Positions 14,076 to 27,668 of a stretch of 64,000 bases of DNA are shown piece by piece. The notes beneath the pieces were generated by a model. That model did no database searches and was not told the origin of the DNA. It saw only the letters and a list, made by a program, of their open reading frames with translations. The first letter of the stretch is position 1. Each line of letters opens with the position of its first letter. A program made the position numbers and the translations under genes. The stretch comes from Paramecium octaurelia (taxonomy: Eukaryota; Ciliophora; Oligohymenophorea; Peniculida; Parameciidae): assembly GCA_905182995.1 (NCBI GenBank), contig CAJJDP010000042.1:488417-552416 (forward strand), read 5' to 3'.

Positions 14076-14713
14076 ATGAGATAAACATTACTCAAACTCA
14101 GAGAAGAGATGGATCAATATATGGAGCAGATAGAATAGAAGACAATGAATATCAAAATGAATAAGGTAAATTATATGGACGAAATCAATTATCAAATGGA
14201 CACTCTAAATTATTACCCACCAATTGATTTAGCAAAAAACTCATACTTGACTAGATTGAATTCGAGATTGGTACCTTGCCCAAATCCTTCGGCTAAGAAA
14301 GTGTTCGAATGCAATGACGATCAAGATATTGAAGAATAAACCAATTAAGTCCTTACTAGTTATTAGCATTTGAAATTGAGGCCCTAATAAGGTCTTGCAT
14401 ATTCGATTGGCGACAGATTGCCATAACCAATGAAAAAAATTCACCAAAAGTTCGAAGAGTAGCCAGCAGAAATCGAAAACTAAACTCAAGTTTTGTGTGT
14501 GTGTTTCAAAGAATTCTAAGGGGAAAGCAACTTGGCGCAGTGGTAAATCATCACAGGGCAGAAAGAGAACCTTAACTTCAACATGCGATAGGCAAATGAG
14601 GAGATCACGAATTATAGGTCCGGTTCAGGTGATGGATCACTCCCATGGGAACCCAATTCAACTTAGTAAATGTTAAGCCTAAATATTTTAGTTCGAGTAT
14701 AATTCATGATTGA
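14076..14713 (+). CDS. Unknown protein, about 200 aa
   Basis: One continuous frame from ATG 14076, then a 26-nt intron (GTAAATG...TTTTAG) leading quickly to TGA. The N-terminus (LKLREEMDQYMEQIEQKTMN) looks helical. The middle contains YYPPIDLAKNSYLTRLNSRL and CPNPSAKKVF. The C-terminus is Ser/Gly-rich (NYRSGSGDGSLPWEP). No transmembrane segment, no catalytic motif and no family recognised. Confidence 0.65.
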
Positions 14714-15137
14714 TCTAAATGAAGTATTGATATTTGTGTTTTTTTAAATTTAAAGAATAATAATATTTTAATACCAGGATTTAATTACTTCATATATCTA
14801 CTTTAAAATTATATTAAATAAGATTACAATACAATTCTATCTGGTGTCTATAACTTAAAACTGTTATTTGAACCTAAATTGATTAGCATTGAAATTTTCT
14901 ATTGATACAATATCAGGATGAAATAAAAGGGATACTAGTAAAAACAAAATATATTATTAAAATAAGATATCTCATATATTCTAATTATCTTAATTTCATC
15001 AGAATTGATTTATGATTGCTGAGATGAGATATTATTAATAATTTGATATTACATTAAACAAAAATTTAAATCTCTGTATAAGAGGTAAAGGATTTAATTT
15101 ATGTGAATGAATTCCAATATATTTTTTAATATTAAAT
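14714..15137. other. Intergenic, AT-rich
   Basis: About 420 bp with many stops in all frames. Presumably the 5' region of the next channel gene. Nothing else recognised. Confidence 0.45.
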
Positions 15138-17728
15138 ATGCTTCAGCATGATCAACTACCTAATCAAAAGCCAAGGATGATCACCAAACAAATTACTTTT
15201 AAAAGTGAATCAGCATCCAGGTTATCTGAAATTTCAGAAGATAGTGAAAGACACATTATAGATGGTGAAAGGAGCAAATCAAACACTCGCCACAATTTGA
15301 GATAGCCAAGATTAATAATGCAGGAACAACAATTGACTCAAACTGCTTAGAAGAAAACCTACGAATCCACTACTCCTTATAAATTATCTAAAACAGTAGG
15401 GAATTCTGCAGGTTATAACTATTTTTTGAAGGCTTTGAAAACAGAACGGATTAAAAAGCAATTTATTAATAATCTTTTTACAAACTCATATGTTTTATAG
15501 AATAAAAAAAAATAAATTTTGAATGATGAATATCTTAAAGAAGGGAACAAATAATAAAATAAGGGTAATATCATAATTTAATGTTTTAAGAGTCCCTCTC
15601 TTAATCGAGGATCCCAATCATCATGCCAACGAGCATTGCAATTATTGTCTGGGATGCCATAGGAATATCTCTTAATTTGATAATTCTATGGCTCACTCCT
15701 TTTCTATTATCTTTTGACAACATGGAGAACTATTTCTCCTTTGATGTTATCAAGTAATTAACAACATTCTTCCTAGTCAGTGACATCTGTGTTTCCTTTA
15801 ACAAAGCTATTATTGTTTAAGGGATTGTGATTAAAAAGAGAAAGAAACTGATTCAACAATATTTCTAAACCAATGCAATGACTGATTTAACTAATTTAAC
15901 TCTATGGATTTTGATCTAAAAAAACGTAACATCTCATCGAATTCTTGGAGAATGCATCGTTGTATGCCAATTAATAGTTACATTCTATAAGATATAAAAA
16001 TATTTTTCAGATTATTTCTAATATGTCTTTGTTAAAGGAGTATCTAGTTATATAATGGATTTGCTAAGTCTGATTTGTTCCATATACTTTTTTGCTCATA
16101 TAGTCGCTTGCTTCTGGCATTACGTTGGGATTAAATCAGGAGAATAATCCTGGCTAATAAAATATGATTTGGAACATGAAGCCATTTGGAAGAAGTATAA
16201 TCACGCATTCTATTGGGCAACGATGACTATGACAACAGTAGGATATGGAGATATCACTGCATAAAGTTAATTTGAAATTATCTTTGTTAATGTGGTAATG
16301 TTTTTGTCTAGTGGAATATTCGCGTATTCAATGAATTCTATAGGCATGATCCTCAAAAACATCTATGATGCCAAATTGAAATATAAAAGATCGCTATTAT
16401 AGATGAATACATACATGAGCAAGAATTGTGTTGAACCACAAATCTAGAGCAGAATTAGAAATTACCTCAAATATTATATTGAATCGGAACAGAATGAAAA
16501 TTTAGAAGATATCAATAGACTTTTAGGGATTCTGCCATAAAATTTATAATTGGATCTAAATACTGATATCCAGAGAAAAGTCATCAATAAGGCAAGACTA
16601 GTTATAAACCATTTCTCATGCAATACTCAGCAATTATTATCTAAAAGTTTAGAATTGGTTAAGTATGCTCCAGGAGATATCATTTATAAAAGAGGAGATA
16701 TCTCTGATAAGAACCTTTACTTCATTATAGAAGGAGAAGTGGATATTCAGGATGATTAAAGCAAAATGAAATTCTCAAAACTACTTCAGCATTAACAATT
16801 CGGAATTTATTAATTCTTTACTGATTTTCCTCCAAAAACATCAGCTGTCAGTGTTGGATTTTCCAATATTTATAGAATTAGTAGGAATAAATTCTTGGAT
16901 ATTTTGCAATTCAACAAAAGAGATTTGGAAATGTTTCATTACATTAAAGATTAAATTATTTTTAATTCCAATTATAGATTATTTTGTATGGAATGTAAAT
17001 ATTGTGAAAGATAAAATCATTAAGAGATTGACTGTCCTGTTTTGACATATAAGCCAGATCTAGAGCAGAGGATAAAAAAGAGTAATTTTTACCCTTTAAT
17101 TTAACAAAGACAAAAGAAGAGAAGATTTGGGAGTAAGATAAAAAGCATTCTACAACAATCAGATATATCCAAATCAGTCAAATATTTTATAGAAGATACA
17201 GCTGGAGCTGAATTCTCTCACTCTTTATAAGTGGCTATAATAGCCCATAGATCTAAAACTAGTAATTATTCTGAAGTTCAAAACATTGAGTAAAAGCGAT
17301 CATCTTGTTTTGTCAATGAAGACTAGGAATAAGAATAAAAACAATAATATTTTGACTGCTCCTTGAATAAAGTTGGAATTAAAGCAGACCAATAATCTTA
17401 AATAGAAAATTAACTTTCTCAGTCTAGATAAATTCATAAGGAACAGACTAATACACCCAAAGATTTCAATATGATTGACGATTTGTACATTAATGCAAAG
17501 TGGTATCCTTCAGTTATCCAATGCGATAGGCAACAGTCTTATGAAAAGTATTATCCACAGCAAAACCTCGAAAACATTATCAAATCTTTGGAGAAAAACA
17601 ATATCAAGTACCAAAAGAAACTTGAAAAACATGTTTTGAACATGAATAAGTACACATTCTTTTATAACGTGAAGATCAAAGCTCTTAAATTGAAACTCTT
17701 GTATTTTAAATCTGTTAATATTGAATGA
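15138..17728 (+). CDS. Voltage-/cyclic-nucleotide-type K+ channel (channel 1)
   Basis: Six-transmembrane K+ channel subunit of the CNG/EAG-like group, expected in the surface or ciliary membrane. After a polar N-terminal region of about 120 aa come hydrophobic helices. S6 and the pore are clear: YFFAHIVACFWHYVG, then NHAFYWATMTMTTVGYGDIT (filter TVGYGD near 16230), then VNVVMFLSSGIFAYSMNSIG. A C-linker follows (SRIRNYLKYYIESEQNE), then a cNBD with KYAPGDIIYKRGDISDKNLY and FIIEGEVDI. The tail carries a short Cys-rich patch (LFCMECKYCE) also seen in channel 3, and ends with a basic coiled region. Whether it binds cAMP/cGMP is unknown. Confidence 0.9.
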
Positions 17729-17769
17729 AAAATTATAAATTTATATTAATAATATATTAATCATAAAGT

Positions 17770-19622
17770 TCATTTAAGATGTAGAGGAAAATTAGAAAAG
17801 GACAGTTGCTGGATCTGTTAATTCATTTCCTCAGCCTTTGTTAATTGTTTAGGTTTTTAGATTGGGGCAATCTAATGCAATGAGAAGTACTGTTTAGATA
17901 AAATCGATTGTCTTTCTTCTTTTGGACTTTGAATCTCTGTTGTTTATTCATAGGCTTTCATTTCAGCTTGTAATTGTCTTATCTGATTTTAATTAAATTC
18001 TGCCACATTTACTGAAAATTCCAGGTATCCATTCATACTCACTCCCCCAAAATATAACACTTGACTTTTGTAAGCCACAGCAGAATGAGATGCTCTTGGC
18101 CTTGGAAGATTGCCATAAATGTCTAACTGAACCCATTCCTTTTCTTAAATCTTGTAAGCGAATAAGTCATTAAAATAAGGATGGCTTCTAGAGTCATCTC
18201 GACCACCAAAGATGATTATAATATTCATTTCTTATACATAAGAGGCTGTATGTTGAATTCTGGGAGCAGGCTATTTTCCAGAAGTTTCAGGAATGACCCA
18301 GGGATTATTGGGCTAATCTAATTTTAAGAGTGCCATAAAATTGCTGTAGAATTACGTATTTTTAATTTCATCTATATAGCACCCTCCAAAACAATAGATA
18401 CCCTCATGTTCAAGTGGTTTGTAGGGTTTGCTTCTAGTATCCTTTTTCTCAAAGATCAATTACGGCTTATTATAAGCACAAACTAATTACTGGAATGCCA
18501 ATCCTTTATTAAATGGATTCTTAAAGGTATCTAATGGATTCCATTTGCAAAGATCTAAAGTTTGAATTTACTAATAAATTTACTTAAATTCAGATAATGA
18601 ATATCATTGAAAACTGAGAATCTGCTTCTGATACCACCCATAACAATCAATCCCTTCCCAACAATGCAGCTACCAAAAGATCTTCTACTTTCAGGAATAT
18701 TCTCGATGTTTGGTTTCAGAATTTACCAGGTTTCTGTTTCCAAATCAAAAATTCTAGTGTCACTCAGATTTTCTCTTAGTTTCAAAGCAGAATTATACTG
18801 CATTTCCCCTCCGTACATTATGAGTTGTTTCCCATTTATCTAACTATATTGTTGATTGTCATAAGAAAATTGAGTCGACAATGTCATTGGGTAACCGATA
18901 CTATGTAAACAATGACCATAACGATTGAGAGGAATATCACCATTTTGTTTAATCTCTCGAAATTTACCTGTTTGTATTTCATATTCAATTAAATCACCCA
19001 TGACTTCACTTCCTATTCCACCAAACATGTATATTTTTTTTTAGAAATCTGCTGCCATAGTATTTTCTCTAATTGCAGGTACCCAAACATGTTACAGTTT
19101 TGTAAAAAATGCTCCATTAAAATACATTGGAAATGACACCTTCTTTTTTGCAAATTATGGGATAGCATTGGGAGAATTATCATAAGTATTTTTAAAAGAC
19201 TCGATTCGATGTGGAACTTTTTTAACTTACTTTTACATTCTGGTGACAGTTCTTATTTTTTTCTAATTTAAAGCAAATCAATACAATCATGTTTTCCTGA
19301 TATTCTTAGTATTCATTTTTTTATTTGTAAAGTGTTTTTCCTAACATCAAAATCATTTTCTTGTTCTAGGTTAAATCATTCTAGATTGTTTAGTTTAATT
19401 ATTATGATGAATCCATGGAGTTTATAGGAAAGCCAAACTTCGGATTCAGTTCGTTTAAAGATCTGAAACTAACGAATTATGCATCACCTGATTAGACTGT
19501 AATCTATTTCCTTAAAAAGACATTACATTAACTTTGAGTCCCTCCGTTGGAAATCTATTTGTCTAGGTCAAATCTAAGATTGGAAGTTTTTATTAACTGG
19601 AAAATCTGTGTCTTTCGCTCAT
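17770..19622 (-). CDS. Kelch-repeat protein (kelch 1)
   Basis: Beta-propeller protein, probably a protein-interaction scaffold. Repeats are seen as Gly-Gly turns followed by spaced aromatic residues: KKIYMFGGIGSEVMGDLIEY, KQLIMYGGEMQYNS, GKGLIVMGGIRSRFSVFNDI, GIYCFGGCYIDEIKNT, IIIFGGRDDSRSHPYFNDL and VLYFGGVSMNGYLEF. This gives about six blades. A charged helical tail follows (QIRQLQAEMKAYEQ). The start is uncertain: the ATG at 19622 gives MSERHRFSSQQKLPIL after splicing, while 19416 and 19238 are alternatives. It is convergent with channel 1 (41 bp apart) and lies 27 bp beyond the end of channel 2, on the same strand as channel 2. Confidence 0.85.
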
Positions 19623-19649
19623 TTATATATATTAATTATTTATATATTT

Positions 19650-22302
19650 TCAAACCTTGATATTGGGCTAACTTTATTTTTGAGGATTGTTGCTTTTCTG
19701 TTTCCCACTTCTTAATTTGGCAGTGAATCCAAGGGATTTATCAATTTTGATTAACCCTTTAGATGTCTCTTTGAGATGCTAATTTTGGGCATCCATTTAA
19801 ATCAAAATCCGTCTGAAATTATTATGAGGTAAATAATTGATATAATTATGCATTTTATCAATGTTAATATAAGTAAACTTCATAGAGTCGAAAACATGAT
19901 CGAGCATTCTAAATGAAAGTGCCGGTTACACATTGGTTAGAGATACTATTGGTTATGATTGATTTGTTGAATTTTAATGGGACGTTTCTTTATTAAACTT
20001 CAATTGATTATTTGCTCTTAATGGAGTGCCAGCTGAAAACTTACTTCGTATGTAGTTTTGACTCCCGAGGTTCTAAATAATAGTGGTCTTCTTAGCTGGA
20101 GGGTTGTTAATCTAAATCGGAGTACTTGAAATAAATTCGATCTTTTTGAATTACTAATCATCGTCTTATTCAATCACTTTTGATTCCTTCCTTGAAAGAT
20201 TATCAGTAAAATCATTGATATTATTCATCATGTATTATTAGATAGTCATCTTCACCTCGTCTAGAATCATTTTACTATTCAATTTTACACAATTTCTACT
20301 TACTTGAGATCTATTCTACTCAAACTTCTTTTAGTCTTGCAATCGTATTTTATGCTGTATATTAGGTTAATAGGTGAGCAGAGGACAATTTTGTCTTAAA
20401 TGTGTATTCCTTTGACAAAACTAGCATTTGTAATTTAAATCAATTAAGTCATTATTATTAGCTGCATTATCTTTGATGGAATGATATATTTCCCAATCTC
20501 TTTTGGATTCAACTATTAATTTCATAAACTATGATTTGTTCAATTTTACTAACTGACAAAAGTCATCACTTATAATATCAATATTCTAATCACCAAAACC
20601 AGTAAAAAATTGATATTGATTGAATGTTTCCCCTGGTCCTAATTTGTATATCAACGAATTTGTGGTATTTGAAATAAAGTTCACATTCCCTTTTATTATA
20701 TAATATCTAAGATATTATTACTTACTTACAAAAATATCTCATCTTCATTTAACACATTTCCACTCTTTTGAATGAACTCTCCTGGGGAAAATTAGACTAT
20801 CTTTACTAATCCTTGGGTCTCCTGTAAAATTTATTTACTAAAATTGCAGGATAACACTTTTATATTCTTTATAATCTTCCCAAGTATATCAGCCTACAAT
20901 TCTTATTAAAGTCCTATTGATAATTTATTAACTAATTTGTTAGCATCGATATTGTCACCTTCCTGATTTTATATTAAATATTTTAGATTGTTTCTAACTT
21001 TGTTCTGAATTTCATCATCAACATTATTAGATTTCATGTATTAATTCATGATGATGACTGACTTTCTTTTAATATTGCAATTTATTACTTGTAATTTTAT
21101 TTGACATCATTGAATCCTTTCAGTAAAATGCCAATTGCATTCATAGAGTAAGCAAAGACACAACTTGAAAAGAACATAGCTACATTAGCAAAGGCCATTT
21201 CATAGTTATTCTTTGGCGTAATGTCTCCATATCCAACTGTAACCATTGTCATTGTGGCCCAATAGAACGCATTATTATATTGAGTCCAAATACTTTCAGC
21301 TTACAAATCATTATCCCTTATCCAATTCATTCTTTCCCCACTTGAATTCAATCCAACCATCAGCCATAAACAAGCCATTATATGAGCAAAGAAGTAGATA
21401 CTTACTACTAGAGTTAACAGATCAAAAGCATAACCACCAAACCCTTTTTAATATAGTTATTCCACTATGTAATCATATACTCGAAAGATTCTAGCAAAAA
21501 TAACTATCAAAAGAAGGATTGCAAGCGCTTGAACTATGCTATTTTATTCGATCATTCTAAAGGATATCATAATCCAGATAAATATTGAGCACACATCTAA
21601 ATAGGATGATTTAGTTAAGTAATTAATAAGAATATCATTCCGAGTGTTAATGATTTAACCTTCTATATATATTTCTTTATTTATTGCGATAATCATCTCT
21701 ATAATGTTTATACTAATAAATAAACAACCAAAGAATTAAAAGTTTACTTCTTATGAAGTTGAAAACGATACAATGAGAGCACATATCCAGAGAGAAATAC
21801 ATTGGATGAGAATATTGAAAATTTCCCAATAAAATAAAAATATATTAGAGGGAGAAATAATATTGTTTTAATTCTTGCCAGTGATCTAAGCTATAAATTA
21901 ATTGCACTTAATACTTGATGTTTTTTTCAATTTGTCTTTCTGCAAATAATTTTCAATCGATAATAACTTAGTTTTAAATTTCTATGGCATTATGTGCGAA
22001 AATTATAACAGATTGTTTTTGAATTTCTCGATAATTTTGTTTTATTTTGCTATCTAAGTAAATTTAAATGTTTCTAACTTTTTTGATATTCTTCTACTAG
22101 ATGTCATATTAATTAGTTTCTGTTCCTAATGATTATCACTTAGATTTTGGCTGAGCATCTCATCGTCGTTTCTTTCGCTTTCTTGCTAAAGGTATGAGGA
22201 CGAGCAACCCTTAACGTATCTGATATAGGAAGATCTTGGAGAAAGCTAGGGTCCCATAATTGGCAGCCCAGTGTTCAAGACAATTAAACTAGGCGAATCC
22301 AT
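19650..22302 (-). CDS. cNBD K+ channel (channel 2)
   Basis: Same family as channels 1 and 3. The N-terminus MDSPSLIVLNTGLPIMGP is followed by a polar region and membrane segments (FLFYWEIFNILIQCISLWIC, ISINIIEMIIAINKEIYIEG, YLDVCSIFIWIMISFRMIEQ, ILLLIVIFARIFRVY). The pore region reads YNNAFYWATMTMVTVGYGDI, with S6 FANVAMFFSSCVFAYSMNAI. A C-linker and cNBD follow. The frame is open with few introns over most of the membrane part. It ends NPQKQSQPNIKV-TGA. Channel 3 lies 75 bp upstream in the same orientation, suggesting tandem duplication. Confidence 0.9.
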
Positions 22303-22377
22303 TATTTATAAATAATAATATTTTAGTAAATAGATTATTCTTGATAGATGTATTTAAATGTTGCTGATATTTGGATT

Positions 22378-25058
22378 TCAATTGTAAGGCGATAGTATTT
22401 ATGAAGAGAGTAAATCTCTTTATCTAAGGTGGATTTAAGTTTTGATTTAGCCATATTCTCCCCCTTGTCTAACAGATTGCTTTTTGTCAAGGTATTTTTA
22501 ACTTAATTTGATAGAGTTGGAACAATTATTTTAGGGCATATAAGTTTGATATTCTCTCATCTAATCGATTTCATTGGAGTGAAACTAGTAGATAAAATAA
22601 AGGTAGTAAATAAGTGAATTCTCTTTTAAAATAAGTTCCTTAACCGGTTCCTTATTGCTAGGGGCCATAACAAAGTAATTTTTGGGATGGGACCCTTTTG
22701 AAGATTGATTGAAGACATATCTACTAGATTTTCCTCTCATCATCGCTAAGGACGGTGGTCCAGCATTGGTTGACGCTGTAGTATTGGGAGGAAGCAGACT
22801 AGGTCCTTAATTCTCTATGGGTTGATCTTCGCTGGCCTTAATTTCTATTTGGATGGGCTATTATTCCTGTTAGGTATTAGGACTTTCCTCGGAGTGTTTC
22901 TGGATTTCCCTAATCACTTCGTGAAATGAACTCTGCTTTTCTAAGAACTCCTCTACTGCCTAGGTGATTTGTTGCTAAATGCACATGGACTTGATTTTAT
23001 TGCCCATTCTGACAAAGGTTTTTCGCTGTTGAAATGGATGTTCTCTTTGCTTTTTTAGTGATAGGATTTGCGCATCTGGTTTATAGTTGAGCAAAGGACA
23101 ATCGATATTTGAATGAGTGTACATTTTACAGAAGTTACAATTTTGCAAGATCACATAATAATTTGAATTGAGCATCAAATTGTCTTTGATATTGTGAAAC
23201 CTCTCAAAATCTTTATTGGAAGACCTGATAATTTTTAGAAAGATATCTCTTTTGATTTAATAGATTTCGGAGAACCCTATGCTTTAAGCGCAGGTTTTAG
23301 TAGAAAGACCTGTGAAGAACTAATATTCTCCAAATGTATTAGTAGATTTAATTACTTACAATACTTTACCACTTTTTTCTTCAGTGATTTGTATTTGTCC
23401 ATCCTTTATGTAATATCTATAAATATATATATACATAATAATTACAGGTTGTTGTCAATCTAATCTTAATGAAAAATGTAATCTCCAGGGGTGAATTTTA
23501 GTTGCACGAGATTCTAAGACACCTCGGATTAGATTTGCTTTGAGAATTAGGAAGTGATTATTTTTATCTTTTGCATGATGTTCATTTACACATTGGTTTA
23601 CAATTCTGACTTCAATTAATTAGGAAGATCATTAATAATTTGGTTGACATCGTCATTGTTCTCTTTCGATTCCATCTCGACTTAGTACTTGATGAAGTCT
23701 CTTACTCTGCTCTGAATCTGTTGATCTACTTAACTTTATCTCATGTAGGAATTCATTAGAATGAGGGATCTTTTGCATTTGTATTTGGCATCCTAAATAC
23801 TCTTGAGTATCATTCCAATGGAACTCATTGAGTAACCAAACATGCAACTGGATAACAACATTAGCAAATTGACTGTGACCAATTCTGCTTCATTCTGTGG
23901 TGTGATATCCCCATAACCAACTGTGACCATAGTCATTGTGGCCCAATAGAAAGAGTGGTTGTATTTGACTGAGATGGGTCTGTTCAAAAGATTGTAGTGT
24001 ATCAACCAGCAATTTTCAGAATCAGAGGTTAAATCGCCTACATGATGGAATACACACGCCATAAAATGAGCGAAGAAGTAGATCATCATTATTAGAGTGA
24101 TCAGGTCAACCAACTAATTTACAGCACCTTATAAATAGAGAGATTCTATAAAGTTCTCATAATTTCGTTTCACCTTCAAAATAGAAATCGTTATGAGTAT
24201 GAGTGCTATAATCTCATTGGTCACGGGTATTTAATTCAAATCAAAATACATTAAAAACCACATGGTCAAGCTAATGATATCTTCCAGTAATTGCCCTTTA
24301 AAGTAATGTTATATAATTTGCAATTTATCGAAAATGATTTCCCCTTAGATCATGATGGGCCTATTCAAATGGATGATGATGTCAATTATGATATGGATAA
24401 TTAAGAACATCTCTGCTGCTCGATAACTTTCGTCGTCCACAAACGACGATACAAATGGACAAAGCCATAAACTAAAACAATCAAAGAATGTCGCACTCAC
24501 ATCCCATATCATCACCAACTAGCTCCCTGGTGCGAATATATTCGTAGTGCTATTCTAATTTTAATCTGGTTTTTATGACAATATTTTTACTTTAGTATTT
24601 TGTTTTATCAACTTTAGATTGCATGTAGCTTTCTTGAGTTAGTAGGTACTTGTTATGTTCTGACAAGATATAGGATTTCATTAATAAAGTATTTACAAAT
24701 TTTTAAATTAGTTGATTCTGCTGCATGGTTCTTAAGATGGACAATCCTTCAAATTTTTTTGTTTACTCAGACTTTCGCTTGCTCGACTTTTAGTATTTTA
24801 CAAAAATATTACTTATTGTGGTCGAGCAGATTTCCTTCTCGCAATATTTAAATTTATAGTTTTCTTTTTGTCTGCAGTATCGTGTATGCTCAACTTTATA
24901 CCCTCACTATTATTTATCTTCAGCTGCTACTCAGAGTCTATTGATAGTCTAGAAGGCGATCTATCTTTCTCATAGCATTTGATTGGGCCAGGATCATATC
25001 TCAAAGATGGCCCAATTGCATTGTCTAAAAGTTTTCTACTACTGCTTTATGAGAGCAT
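22378..25058 (-). CDS. cNBD K+ channel (channel 3)
   Basis: Third K+ channel of this cluster. The N-terminus MLSQSSSRKLLDNAIGPSLR is polar. Membrane helices include QLVMIWDVSATFFDCFSLWL and DLITLIMMIYFFAHFMACVF. The pore reads KYNHSFYWATMTMVTVGYGD with S6 LVTVNLLMLLSSCMFGYSMS. C-linker and cNBD follow, then a Cys-rich patch (ILQNCNFCKMYTHSNIDCP) that parallels the one in channel 1 (CMECKYCERQNHQEIDCP), so these two share a post-cNBD motif. Introns of 25-26 nt restore frame in the N-terminal half. The tail is Ser/Thr/Gln-rich. The patch spacing (C-x2-C...H-x4-C) resembles a zinc knuckle; whether it binds metal is unknown. Confidence 0.9.
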
Positions 25059-26437
25059 TTAATTTTCGTTTATAAATTAATGATTGCTAAACTTAATATT
25101 AACTTTTAACATAACCTTGCAAATTTTAAAGATTTCATTTCAAATTAAATGGGTAGGAAAAAAAACTGCCTTACTCTCATTTGATCTTTGCTATCACTCA
25201 ATAAAACAACACTTGATTTGCAGTCACACAATCACAAACCATTTGAGAATCAAAAATAACTTAATTAAATAAGCATCTAGTACAATTGTTAAAATATGGA
25301 AAACATATATTTCATTTGTATAAAAATGCACACCATTACTTATTAGAGTTTGGTAAAAGAAGTTAAAACTCTCATAAATATCGTACTTAGTTTAAAGAAT
25401 ACTTATGTAGTATTAATTTATTGTGTATATATTTGATATATACAGAGTGTTTACCTGAATTATCTGTATTTTAATAATAATAAAATCTAATATAGATATT
25501 AAACTTATTCCTAATAATTAAAAATTCTTTGTAATTTCAAAGAAACATAAATAAAATTCAATAAACCCAAAAATATCATCATTTAAAGTGAGCAACTATT
25601 TATACAAGTAATTATATTGAAAACTAATTAGATTTTAATGATTACCTTTCAATGCAATTTCTAAATAATAAGTCGATATCTCAAATTTATATAAACTCTT
25701 GAAAATTCATCTAAAATTCAATCTATTATTAAATATTAATAAAATTATATTCTTAAAGATTGATCATTTATTTCTTAATTGAGGTGGAATAAATGACATC
25801 AATGAAACTGGATTCAAATACATATTATTACCATTTATAGTAACAAATGAAAAGTATATATATAAAACAGAAACATTACTACATTGTAGTAGAGTTGCTA
25901 AAATAAAAGAAAACAAAGAAATGTCCATTAAAACTAAGATGCTAGGTCATTAAATCGATTTTAGTTGATAGTTCAAGTTGTTATACTATAATTAATATCA
26001 TGATTAATGTTTCATCCTTTGTGAGTGTATTAAATAGCCTCATTATTTCATCAATATAAGATGTAGCATATTGCTAATTGGAATTACATGTTAATATTGA
26101 AACAAGAAACAGGATAAATTTTATAAACGTTTCGCTTTAGGTGCAAATTGTATATTTGTTAAAGTCCAGTCCTAATAATAACTGTAAACCAATTAGTGGG
26201 ATGGAGGGACTGAAGAAGATGTTGAAAATATGATATTTAGAATCGATTGCAACCATGAAATCGATGGGTGTTTACACAATAAATCAAGAGTGGCCACACA
26301 ATGTAAAATTCAAAAGAATATGATCTGTGTTTTATAGATATACATCTTATTTCAAATATCTTTAATGTATTTGAAATTTTAGGGTTCTCTTAGTGCTCGT
26401 AGCAAATTATATCTATATTTTAAGTGCCATCCTGTAT
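25059..26437. other. Long intergenic region
   Basis: About 1.4 kb, very AT-rich, with dense TGA in most frames. A plus-strand frame open at about 26100-26490 overlaps the 3' end of the next minus-strand gene and has no supporting start. No RNA gene or repeat recognised. It is the longest gene-free stretch in the window. Confidence 0.4.
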
Positions 26438-27296
26438 TCATGATTCGAGAATTATAGATGTACGCAACTGACTGTTACCTTAAGAAATATTGACTATTAA
26501 ATTAATTAAATTGCTATACCTAAATATTCTAAAGGTATGATTGAATTACTTTAGTTTTTCATTATCACAATCTACCCACAATTCCCTTAATTATTGGATA
26601 TTTGTCATCTTGTTTTTCTTCTCCTTCAGTATTGACATAAAATCTTCAAACTCTCTAGCATCCAACAACCTTAATCCTATGTCTTTGTTTTGAGTGATGT
26701 AACTTATGATAGCCTTTGAAAAGTTTTTGGTGATATTTTTAGTGTCATTGACTTTATTGATCTTCTTTGACTTTCTAATAGAGAAAGAATGATCTGACTT
26801 CCCATCATAATCTTAATCTTCAGAGTGATATGATTGTGATTCTTCAGCCTTACCTGAAAAAACAATAAATTTATCCTTCACCTTAAAGTGTTTTGCTTGT
26901 TAGTTAGTTTGTTTGGGCTGAGCAGGAAATCTATCTTGACTTTACATAATGGGATTCATCCTTTAGAGTAACAGTTCTTAAGAATAATGAGGCGGTATAG
27001 TTTGGAATGGCGAAACTAAATATCATTAAAGCAATACAAGGCATGAAAGGTAGTTAGGGCTTTAATAAGGAGAACTGTCCAAAGTTACTATCGGTAGATT
27101 CCAAGACTTTAGCCTTTTTTAGATTTATTTCATCCTTAAAGTGGACCTTGATAAATTTAATTTAGTATTGTACATAAAATTGAGCTCCCTAATATGGCAG
27201 CACTATTATACCAGATTTTTTCTTATTATTTTAATGACGTATAAGATTATTGAAACATTTAATAAACTAGGATTATACTTTTAAAAAATGATCCAT
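26438..27296 (-). CDS. Unknown protein, about 275 aa
   Basis: The frame from ATG 27296 (MDHFLKVQSQFIKCFNNLIR) joins across a 28-nt intron (GTGAAGG...TTTTTCAG) to a long second exon. The first half includes a hydrophobic patch (LPFMPCIALMIFSFAIPNY). The second half is acidic, then basic (HSEDQDYDGKSDHSFSIRKS) and ends SQLRTSIILES. No family recognised. A possible upstream exon on the same strand starting MSIEALMEQIRELK (ATG near 27362) does not join in frame with a normal intron, so the start is provisional. Confidence 0.6.
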
Positions 27297-27500
27297 CTAT
27301 ATAATATATAAAATATATACTTTAATTCTCGAATCTGCTCCATCAAAGCTTCGATAGACATTCTATAATTAAATTTATTATTATAATATTTGATTTTGAA
27401 AGCTTTCCTAACTCATAAGATTCCCTATCATATCGTAGTTTTTGATTAAATAATTAAATATATATTAAGTTTATTTCATTATTGCGTAAATCATTCAAAG

Positions 27501-27668
27501 ATGAATTTTCCTCCCCACTTCAGCCTAGCAAACTGGACATAAATGAACCACACCTCTGCAATCATCCATCTACATCTAAATAACAAAAGCGCTAACACTA
27601 ATACAAAGAATGATTAAAACAATTATCATAACAGTTCAGACAACATTATTAAGGCCATAAGTAATTGA
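27501..27668 (+). CDS. Possible small protein (55 aa)
   Basis: Plus-strand open frame MNFPPHFSLANWTQMNH followed by an Asn/His/Ser-rich stretch and TGA. No homology recognised; could be chance or the first exon of a longer gene. Confidence 0.2.

Noticed and set aside
17728-17770. Possible terminator between channel 1 and kelch 1
   Set aside because: Only 41 AT-rich bases between convergent genes with no distinct structure.
26099-26493. Plus-strand frame open for about 130 codons, with a Cys/His-containing stretch
   Set aside because: It overlaps the better supported 3' end of the minus-strand gene at 26438, has no suitable start, and the opposite strand is also open there; with one stop codon such frames arise by chance.
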